43,620 bases of DNA, from contig PUJZ01000070.1 in NCBI GenBank assembly GCA_003550345.1, positions 1-43,620 of the forward strand, given 5' to 3'. Below the pieces are notes generated by a model, which was given only the letters and a program-made list of their open reading frames with translations, was not told where the DNA came from and ran no database searches. Both the position numbers and the translations under genes were made by a program. Of this stretch, positions 32,393 to 39,259 are shown piece after piece. The stretch is from Methanomassiliicoccaceae archaeon (GTDB lineage: Archaea; Thermoplasmatota; Thermoplasmata; Methanomassiliicoccales; Methanomethylophilaceae). Position 1 is the first letter of the stretch, and every line of letters begins with the position of its first letter.

Positions 32393-33004
32393 TTAAGGAT
32401 GCCCCTGCCAATCGTCTAGGGTGTTGAGGGGCTCCAGCAGCTCTGGGCCGTCGTTGCGCGGGTCGTTCACCGCTTTGGAGACGGCCGACATCCTTAAGCG
32501 TGGGCCGTCATGGAGGGCCTCCATCGCCTCATCCAGGCCGCCTTCCGTCCAGAGCCTCTCCGAATCCTGGTCCAGTATGCAGGGCATCCGGTGATGGACC
32601 TTCCCCACCGCCTCATCGGCGGCGCGGGTGATCACCATCACCTCCCTCCTTTCGGTGAAGAGGGCGGCCATGCAGAAGACGGAGCCGTCCTCCAGGCTGA
32701 AGAGGTAAGGGCGCTTCTGGCCGTCCCATTCGTAGAATCCGGTGGCGGGTACGAGGCAGCGTCCCGAATCCAGCAAGCGGGAGAACATGGCCTTCTCCCG
32801 CAATGTCTCGGCGCGGGCGTTGACCAGCGAGCGCCCGTAGGGCCTGACGCCCCAGAACATCATGGCATGGGTGCCCCCGGGCAGGACGCAGATGACCTCC
32901 TGCCCCGGGGCTATGTTGTAACGGGGCCGCGGCTGCGGCATATCTTCGACACCCAGACGCAGGGAGAGGTCCTCGTAGGGCGCCAGAGCGAACCTTCCGC
33001 ACAT
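32393..33004 (-). CDS. SRAP domain protein (YedK/HMCES-type)
   Basis: Binds abasic sites in single-stranded DNA through a thiazolidine link to its N-terminal cysteine (family knowledge). The 203-residue product starts M-C-G-R-F, leaving Cys2 as N-terminus after Met removal. It has R-Y-N-I-A-P-G-Q (28-35), N-A-R-A-E-T, the G-F-Y-E-W segment with the catalytic Glu, and V-H-H-R-M-P with the active His. A near-perfect palindrome overlaps its predicted transcription start, and it shares a bidirectional A/T box with the purine permease gene. Confidence 0.96.
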   Translation of the reverse strand: MCGRFALAPYEDLSLRLGVEDMPQPRPRYNIAPGQEVICVLPGGTHAMMFWGVRPYGRSLVNARAETLREKAMFSRLLDSGRCLVPATGFYEWDGQKRPYLFSLEDGSVFCMAALFTERREVMVITRAADEAVGKVHHRMPCILDQDSERLWTEGGLDEAMEALHDGPRLRMSAVSKAVNDPRNDGPELLEPLNTLDDWQGHP

Positions 33005-33010
33005 CTTATC

Positions 33011-33025
33011 CGATGATAATCATCG
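33011..33025. promoter_or_regulatory. Palindrome between SRAP and permease genes
   Basis: CGATGATAATCATCG, a 15-base palindrome around its central base. It lies at the predicted transcription start of the SRAP gene. TCAAATATTC at 33033-33042 could act as TATA for both directions, 26-27 bases from each start. A repressor site is inferred. Confidence 0.5.
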
Positions 33026-33063
33026 TCCCCATTCAAATATTCGCTCATCGCTAGAAGGCATCG

Positions 33064-34374
33064 TTGAACCCTATTGCGGAGCATCTAGACCGGAGGTTCA
33101 AGGCCAGCGAAAGAGGCTCGTCGCTGCGCCAGGAGCTGGTGGGAGGGGCGGTCACCTTCATGACCATGGCCTACATCGTGGTCGTGAACCCGACCATCCT
33201 GCAGGACGCTGGCATGCCCTTCGGGCCCGCAATGGTGGCCACCGCCCTCACCGCGATGTTCGGATGCCTTCTGATGGGGGTGCTGGCCAACCGTCCTTAC
33301 GCCATCGCCCCCTACATGGGGCAGAACGCCTTCGTCGCCTACACCGTGACGGGGACGATGGGATACTCCTGGCAGACGGCGCTCTTCACCATCTTCATAT
33401 CCGGCATACTGCTACTCGCGCTCACGCTGAGCGGCGGCAGGAAGGCGCTGGGCGACGCCGTGCCCATGACCCTGAAGATAAGCTTCTCCATCGGCATCGG
33501 CCTCTTCATCGCTTTCGTGGGGGCCACCAGCGCCGGCCTGATAGTCCCGGCGGAGGTGGCTCCGGTGCAGATCGGCGACCTGACTGCCCCCGAGTCGATG
33601 CTGGCGATCCTCTGCCTGCTGACCATAAGCGTCCTCACCGTCCGCGGGTTCAAAGGGTCGATACTGGTGGGCATGCTCGCCTGCACCGGCGCCGCCTTCG
33701 TTTTGGGGATAGCCCCCTACCCGGACGGCCTCGTCTCCGCCCCTCCGTCGCTGTCCCCCGTGCTCCTGCAGTGGGAGGTCTCGCTCACATTCGGGATCCT
33801 CTCCGTCCTCATGACGGTCTTCATCCTCGATGTTGTGGACACCATGGGCACCCTGGTCGCCCTGGGGGAGGACACGGGTCTGGTGGACGAGGACGGCAGG
33901 CTCGTGGACGTGCAGAGGCCCTTCATGGCCGATTCCCTCACCATCATCTTCGCGGGCGCTGCAGGGACCACGTCCAGCGGCGTTTTCGTGGAGTCCGCCT
34001 CCGGCATCAAGAGCGGCTCGCGCACAGGCCTCACCTCCATCGTGGTGGGCCTACTCTTCGGAGTATCGCTGCTGTTCACGCCCGTCATAACCGCGATACC
34101 TCCGCAGGTCACCGGCCCCGCGCTCATGGTGATCGGCATGATGATGTTCAGCGCCGCCCGCAGGCTCGATTTCCAGGACCCCACCGACTTCTTCCCGGCG
34201 GTGGTGACCGTGTCCACGATGGTTTTCACCTACAACATCGGCATCGGGATATGCTCAGGCTTCATCGTATATGTGCTGGGGAAGCTCTTCTCCGGGAAGA
34301 GAAGCGAGATAGGCCCGCTGATGTGGATACTGTTCGCGATGAGCGTGCTGTTCTTCGTCTTCTATCCATATTGA
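33064..34374 (+). CDS. AzgA/NCS2-type purine permease
   Basis: 436-residue proton-coupled nucleobase transporter with 12-14 TM segments. AzgA-subfamily marks are the N-terminal L-D-R-R-F-K-A-S-E-R-G-S-S-L-R-Q-E, T-F-M-T-M-A-Y-I-V-V-V-N-P, G-M-G/G-Q-N-A-F-V-A-Y and a later V-E-S-A-S-G-I-K-S-G-S-R-T-G-L-T-S (binding helix 10 region). Substrate probably hypoxanthine, guanine or adenine. The start is TTG at 33064, supported by family alignment and by a TATA box 26 bases before it, implying a leaderless mRNA. Confidence 0.93.
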   Translation: MNPIAEHLDRRFKASERGSSLRQELVGGAVTFMTMAYIVVVNPTILQDAGMPFGPAMVATALTAMFGCLLMGVLANRPYAIAPYMGQNAFVAYTVTGTMGYSWQTALFTIFISGILLLALTLSGGRKALGDAVPMTLKISFSIGIGLFIAFVGATSAGLIVPAEVAPVQIGDLTAPESMLAILCLLTISVLTVRGFKGSILVGMLACTGAAFVLGIAPYPDGLVSAPPSLSPVLLQWEVSLTFGILSVLMTVFILDVVDTMGTLVALGEDTGLVDEDGRLVDVQRPFMADSLTIIFAGAAGTTSSGVFVESASGIKSGSRTGLTSIVVGLLFGVSLLFTPVITAIPPQVTGPALMVIGMMMFSAARRLDFQDPTDFFPAVVTVSTMVFTYNIGIGICSGFIVYVLGKLFSGKRSEIGPLMWILFAMSVLFFVFYPY

Positions 34375-34425
34375 GCCGGCGACCGGAAAAGGGGGGAAGA
34401 CCCGACCGAATGAAGCCGCGCATGA

Positions 34426-35091
34426 TCAAAGGGCGCTCTTCCGGAGCGGGGCCTCACGGCCGCGGAACCATACATTGGTCTGGCAGCCGTCCCGTAAGAG
34501 GAGCAGGGGCTCGAGGAACCTGATCCACTCTTCGCCGCGGAAGCTCATGCCCAGGGCATGTCCCGCCATGGTGGCGATGAAGAAGTCGTGCGTTACAGCC
34601 AGCGAAAGCCCGGGGCGGCGGTCGCCGCTCAGCGTGTCCATCAGGGGCGTCAGTCCGCTGAGAAGGTCCTTGAAGCCGGGCACATCCTCGCCTTCGAGCA
34701 GGCCGTTGCAGATGTCGCGCATGTGCATGAGGCGGAACGTCATCTCCGCCAGCTCCTCGTCGTCGATGAATGGTCCGATGTGCCCGAGGAGCTTGATCCC
34801 CCTCACCTCCACGGAGGCCCCGTGGGACCGCAGTATCAGCTCCGCGGTCTCATGGCAGCGGCGCACCGGGCTGGCCACGCATGAGGATATGCGCGCCCCC
34901 CGCTCCCTCATCCACTCCCCCAGCTCACGGCTGCTCTGACGTCCTTTCTCGGTGAGCATCGCCTCCTCGTGGCGGAAGGGGTCCTGGATGGGCTCCCGCT
35001 CGGCGTGCCGCAGCACGATGCTCGCCTCGCCGCTGTGCTCCTCCAAGCGTCGAAACGCCTCCTGGTGCCAGGCCTGAACCGCATCGTCCAT
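34426..35091 (-). CDS. Histidine phosphatase superfamily protein
   Basis: 221 residues. The phospho-accepting His29 lies in V-L-R-H-A-E-R; the second Arg is in S-P-V-R-R-C-H-E-T-A and the late His in A-V-T-H-D-F-F. The substrate is unknown (small phosphate ester or phosphoprotein). It follows the HEAT/zinc-ribbon gene by four bases on the same strand, so the two are co-transcribed. Confidence 0.88.
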   Translation of the reverse strand: MDDAVQAWHQEAFRRLEEHSGEASIVLRHAEREPIQDPFRHEEAMLTEKGRQSSRELGEWMRERGARISSCVASPVRRCHETAELILRSHGASVEVRGIKLLGHIGPFIDDEELAEMTFRLMHMRDICNGLLEGEDVPGFKDLLSGLTPLMDTLSGDRRPGLSLAVTHDFFIATMAGHALGMSFRGEEWIRFLEPLLLLRDGCQTNVWFRGREAPLRKSAL

Positions 35092-35095
35092 GGGA

Positions 35096-36013
35096 TCAGT
35101 CCCTCCTGCTGGCGCATTCCGGGCAGTACCACTGCTCGCGGAACCGTCTCATGGGGGATCCGCAGGAGCGGCATTGGGGGTCCACCTTGGCGACGTGCCC
35201 CTTCTGCTCTTTGGAGTCCAGGTCATCCCTGGCCCATGCCAGGAGCTCCCCCAGGGCCTCATGCTCGTAGCCCAGGTCGTCGGAGTATCGAGCGATGTTC
35301 CATGATTCGGCGTGATGCCGGCTCGCAATGGCGCGGAGCGCCTTCTCCACATTGGCGCGGGCGACCGGGCTGATGGCGGGATGAGGATGTATGTTCTCGC
35401 GGTACCTCCTGTCGAGGTAATCGAATGACTTGTCGAGGAAGGCATTGTAGGCGGCGGCGTCCGGGGGCGAGGGGGGAGAGAGGACCCCGTCACGGGCGTC
35501 CTCCAGCTCAGGATTGCGGTCCACCACGGCCGCGAGCACCCTGCGCACCATGGCCCTCCTCTCCTCGTCCACTTCGCCCAGGACCTGGCGCAGCGTTGGC
35601 AGGTCCTCTTTGTCCGCCAGCGGCTCCAGGGCGCGGGCCGCTTCACGGAAGGCCTCCCCATAGCCGACGCGCAGCTCCTGCAGCAGCTCCTCCGCCAAGG
35701 CGCGCCTCGACTCGGAGGCGGAGAGATAGCCGACGGCCGCCGCGGCCACCGGGTCCACATCGTTCCTCCGCATCCGGGAGACCTTCTCCGCCTGGGAGCT
35801 GTCCCCCACGCGGGTGAGGAGGATGATGGACTCCGCCCTCACCCGGGAGGAGCCATGGTCGAGATGCCGCGCCACGATGTCGATGAACTCCGGCCGGTGG
35901 TTCCACTGCAGCCACTTGTCCTCGCATATGGCGCCGTAGCGGCCGGACTGCGCCGCGTCCACCGCATCGAGGAAGCGGGCCAGATAATCCAGCCTGCTGG
36001 CCTTGGAGCTCAT
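35096..36013 (-). CDS. HEAT-like repeat protein with C-terminal zinc ribbon
   Basis: 305 residues, no known function. Residues about 20-270 are helical with HEAT-like pairs (for example S-S-R-V-R-A-E-S-I-I-L-L-T-R-V-G-D and A-L-E-P-L-A-D-K-E-D-L-P-T-L-R-Q-V-L). The end is a zinc ribbon C-R-S-C-G-S-P-M ... W-Y-C-P-E-C. Likely a scaffold. ATG 36013 is chosen over the open extension upstream: a TATA box (GGTAATTAACG, minus strand) centred 26 bases before it predicts a leaderless transcript. Confidence 0.75.
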   Translation of the reverse strand: MSSKASRLDYLARFLDAVDAAQSGRYGAICEDKWLQWNHRPEFIDIVARHLDHGSSRVRAESIILLTRVGDSSQAEKVSRMRRNDVDPVAAAAVGYLSASESRRALAEELLQELRVGYGEAFREAARALEPLADKEDLPTLRQVLGEVDEERRAMVRRVLAAVVDRNPELEDARDGVLSPPSPPDAAAYNAFLDKSFDYLDRRYRENIHPHPAISPVARANVEKALRAIASRHHAESWNIARYSDDLGYEHEALGELLAWARDDLDSKEQKGHVAKVDPQCRSCGSPMRRFREQWYCPECASRRD

Positions 36014-36033
36014 CCCCACAGCATCGGGGAACC

Positions 36034-36044
36034 CGTTAATTACC
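36034..36044 (-). promoter_or_regulatory. TATA box of the HEAT/zinc-ribbon operon
   Basis: Minus-strand GGTAATTAACG, centred at 36039, 26 bases before ATG 36013; decides the start of that gene. Confidence 0.55.
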
Positions 36045-36115
36045 GTTGCCCTCCGACGCTGTCGGCAGGCGCTCGATAGATATTTCATCGATGGCGGTAA
36101 TGGCGCCAAGCGGCG

Positions 36116-36697
36116 ATGTTGGACCAAGACCTTGAGATCTACGTCATAGACACCGAGACCACCGGCCTCAACGGGTTCCCCAACGACCACGTGGTCGATG
36201 TGGCGGTCTGCAGGGTCCTCCCTTCCGAGGGCAGGGTGGAGCCGATCCTGGACAGCGTCGTCGGGCATGACGTCCGCTCATGGCCCAAGGAGCAGAGGGA
36301 GGCCTGGATATTCGAGAACACCGACCTGACGCTGGAGCAGGTGGCCTCCGCCGCGCCCGCGCCCATGGTCGCCGCCGAGCTCCGCTCCCTCCTGCAGGGA
36401 AGGATGGCGACCAGCTACAACGTGCAGTTCGACTTCGCCCGTTTCCTCGACCACCGGCCCTGGAGCCTTCGCGGCGAGGTCAGCCTGACGCCGTGCATAA
36501 TGCTGCGCTCCATGGAGGTCTGCCGCATCCCCGGCAGCTATGACCGCTACAAGTGGCCCAAGCTGCAGGAGGCCTACGACATGATCGTCGACGGCGACCC
36601 GGCCGCCATCGGCGAGGAGCAGCGGCACCGCGCGATGGAGGACGCCCTCATGGCCTCCCATGTTCTTTTGGAGCTCATACGCCGCCGCCTCTATTGA
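36116..36697 (+). CDS. DEDDh 3'-5' exonuclease (DnaQ-like)
   Basis: 193 residues. Exo I is V-I-D-T-E-T-T-G-L (9-17), Exo II S-Y-N-V-Q-F-D-F, and Exo III H-R-A-M-E-D-A, with His as general base and the last Asp as metal ligand: all four acids plus His are present. Stand-alone, so a repair or RNA-trimming nuclease rather than a polymerase subunit is likely. It has an A/T box (AGATATTTC) about 38 bases upstream, and its 3' end overlaps the P-type ATPase gene, which runs the other way, by seven bases. Confidence 0.92.
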   Translation: MLDQDLEIYVIDTETTGLNGFPNDHVVDVAVCRVLPSEGRVEPILDSVVGHDVRSWPKEQREAWIFENTDLTLEQVASAAPAPMVAAELRSLLQGRMATSYNVQFDFARFLDHRPWSLRGEVSLTPCIMLRSMEVCRIPGSYDRYKWPKLQEAYDMIVDGDPAAIGEEQRHRAMEDALMASHVLLELIRRRLY

Positions 36698-39234
36698 TCC
36701 TCGCGGCCCCTCATGATGCGCTCGTGGATGAACGGGCTGCCTTTGGCGAGGCGGGCCATGGTCATGTCGGCGAGCCACACGAAGGCGTTCCCGCGCAGCA
36801 GCCTCCTGGTGACCAGGAACCACACCGCCACCATCCCGGTTATGAAGAACATGTCCAGGTCGCGCAGCGGCGTGAGGTTGGCGATGTACCTCAGCTCCTC
36901 CACCTGCAGGGCGGTGAAGAACAGCGCGTAGAGCAGTATCACCAGTATGAAGGGGCGCCAGTCCCCGTGCACCGAGCCGTCGGTGGAGAACCACTTGTTG
37001 AGCGGGGCCACCAGCAGCACCAGGGTTATCCCCGCCAGGGTGGAGAAGTAGACGATGGCGTTCCTCGCCGCCAGCTCGGCGCTGCGGTGCAGCTCGGAGG
37101 GCGGATCGCCCGTGACATGCCAGGCGGTTTCGAGCTGCTCAGGGGTGAAGGCGACCTTGACTATCTCCGTGAGGACGCCGACGTAGTACACGGTGTAGAC
37201 CAGGCAGGCGAATATGGATATGGTTACCGCCGCCGGTATGGCGAAGCGCAGGACCACTGGAAGTATCTCGCCCTTGGCCTCCCGCGGCCTTGCCCACACC
37301 GTCATCAGGAACGCCGGTATGGAGAGGGAGACGAAGGCGTAGAAGGCGTTGTTCTGGGGGAGCATCGGCAGGCTCTGGAAGAATATCAGGGTGTAGAGTA
37401 TGATGAAGGCGAGGACGAAGTTCCTCGCCAGGTAGATGCGCAGTATGGAGCGCATGCCGGTGGTGATCCTCCTTCCCTCCAGCAGAGCGTCGGGGAGGGC
37501 GGAGAACTGGTCGTCGAGCAGCACCATGTCGGCGACGCCGCGGGCGGCGCCGGAGCCGCTCTGCAGCGCCACGCCCACGTTGGCCGTCTTCAGCGAGCGC
37601 ACGTCGTTCACGCCGTCGCCCACCATCGCAACGTACCTCCCCTGCGCCTTGAGGGAGTCGACGATGCGCTCCTTGTGCTCCGGCCTCATCCGGCCGAAGA
37701 TGTTGGTCTCGGCGGCCACCGCGGGGAGCTCCTCGGGGCTGAGGGCGTCCAGCTGGTCACCGGAGATGATGTTCCGGGTGCCGGGGATGCCGGCGAGGCT
37801 GAAGAGGGCGTCCACCGTGACCGGGTCGTCGCCGGAGATCACCTTGATGTCCATGTTGTTGTCTATGAACGCCTGTATGGTCTCGGCGCAGTCGGCGCGG
37901 AGCTCGTCCCGCACCGTGACCAGGGCGAGCGGCTCCATCCGCGGCATGACCACGCTCTCCCCCTCGTACAGGTCCTGGTCGTCCGCGATGGTCATCAGCA
38001 TGACCCGCAGGCCCTCCGAGGCCCGCTCCTTGACGCGGCCGGAGATGTCCTCGCGCCAGCGGCAGTGCTTGGCCAACGCCTCATAGGCGCCGAAGAAGAG
38101 GACCACCGTCCTCTCCCCTTCCCGGTAGCGTACGGCGCTGAACTTGCGGGCGGAGCTGAACGGGACCTCCTCCACCAGCCAGCCCTTCCCGCCGGGGACC
38201 TCGGTGCTGATGGCCTTTATGGTGCGGTTCTTGGAGCTGGTGAGGGCGGCGAAGTTGGCGAGATGGGGCCGGGGGTCGATGTCGCCCAACGGCTCCACCT
38301 CCTCCAGCAGCAGGTTGTTGGTGGTTATGGTGCCGGTCTTGTCCATGCACACGGTGTCCACATGGGACATCGACTCCACGGCGTTGGCGCGCTGCATCAG
38401 GGCGCCGGAGCCGGCCATGCGCACCGCCCCCAGGCCGTAGGCGATGATTATCAGGAGGAAGAGGGCGATGGGTATTATGTCGAGGGTGACCACGATCATC
38501 TGCGTGGTCATCAGCGCCGGGATGCCGGCGATTATGGCGGCCACGAGTATCATGGTGGAGTAGACCACGGCGATGCCCACCAGCAGCGCCATGACCCGGC
38601 TGGTCTGGAACTGCAGCGGGGTGGACTTCTTGTCGAACCTCTTGGCCTCGGAGAGGAGGCGGTTGACGAAGGTGTCGTCGGCCACGGCGTTGACGCGGAA
38701 GGCGCCGGTGCCGGCGGTGCAGTAGGAGCCGGAGTAGATGGTGTCGCCGCGGCGCTTGCGCCGGGGGCTGGACTCGCCGGTGAGCAGGGACTCGTCCATC
38801 TCCAGCGACTGCGATGTCAGCACCGCCCCGTCGACCAGGGCCTGCTCTCCCTCCTCGAGGAGCACGACGTCGTCCATGACTATCTGGTCGGGCGGGACCC
38901 TGATCTGCTGCCCGTTGCGGTAGACGGTGGCCTCGGGCCGGTGGAGCAGGGCGATCTTGTCCAGCCTCCTTTTCGCCCTCACCTCCTGGACGGTGCCCAC
39001 CAGCACGTTTATGAACACGATGCTGGTGGCCGCCAGGGCCTCCAGCTCGTTGCCCAGGGCGAGGAGTATGCCGCCCAATGAGAAGAGGATCAGGTTGAAC
39101 CAGTTGAACACGTTGGTCCTGATTATCTCCTTGTAGGTCCTGCTCACCTTCATCTCATAGGTGTTGCGCAGCCCCTTGTCGATGCGCTCCTGAACCTCGT
39201 CAGCGGTCAGACCGGCCGGTAGTCCATCCATCAT
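36691..39234 (-). CDS. P-type cation-transporting ATPase with unusual TM4
   Basis: 847-residue membrane pump. The actuator motif is T-G-E-S (152-155), phosphorylation site D298-K-T-G-T and hinge G-D-G-V-N-D (539-544), so the cycle is intact. There is no heavy-metal CPx motif and no N-terminal metal domain. TM4, which carries P-E-G-L in calcium and CtpE-like pumps, reads I-I-P-I-A-L-F here (253-259), lacking the Glu ligand. Ion specificity is therefore unclear; a CtpE-like or P4/P5-like lineage can be considered. About ten TM helices, six of them after the hinge. Monocistronic, with an A/T-rich upstream region. Confidence 0.92.
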   Translation of the reverse strand: MMDGLPAGLTADEVQERIDKGLRNTYEMKVSRTYKEIIRTNVFNWFNLILFSLGGILLALGNELEALAATSIVFINVLVGTVQEVRAKRRLDKIALLHRPEATVYRNGQQIRVPPDQIVMDDVVLLEEGEQALVDGAVLTSQSLEMDESLLTGESSPRRKRRGDTIYSGSYCTAGTGAFRVNAVADDTFVNRLLSEAKRFDKKSTPLQFQTSRVMALLVGIAVVYSTMILVAAIIAGIPALMTTQMIVVTLDIIPIALFLLIIIAYGLGAVRMAGSGALMQRANAVESMSHVDTVCMDKTGTITTNNLLLEEVEPLGDIDPRPHLANFAALTSSKNRTIKAISTEVPGGKGWLVEEVPFSSARKFSAVRYREGERTVVLFFGAYEALAKHCRWREDISGRVKERASEGLRVMLMTIADDQDLYEGESVVMPRMEPLALVTVRDELRADCAETIQAFIDNNMDIKVISGDDPVTVDALFSLAGIPGTRNIISGDQLDALSPEELPAVAAETNIFGRMRPEHKERIVDSLKAQGRYVAMVGDGVNDVRSLKTANVGVALQSGSGAARGVADMVLLDDQFSALPDALLEGRRITTGMRSILRIYLARNFVLAFIILYTLIFFQSLPMLPQNNAFYAFVSLSIPAFLMTVWARPREAKGEILPVVLRFAIPAAVTISIFACLVYTVYYVGVLTEIVKVAFTPEQLETAWHVTGDPPSELHRSAELAARNAIVYFSTLAGITLVLLVAPLNKWFSTDGSVHGDWRPFILVILLYALFFTALQVEELRYIANLTPLRDLDMFFITGMVAVWFLVTRRLLRGNAFVWLADMTMARLAKGSPFIHERIMRGREDQ

Positions 39235-39259
39235 CTTAAACCTACAAGATTGCCATCGT

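Noticed and set aside
36553-39081. An 842-codon open frame on the plus strand
   Set aside because: It lies opposite the P-type ATPase, which has all catalytic motifs; the plus-strand product is rich in Gly, Ala, His and Arg with no domain, typical of antisense frames in high-GC DNA.
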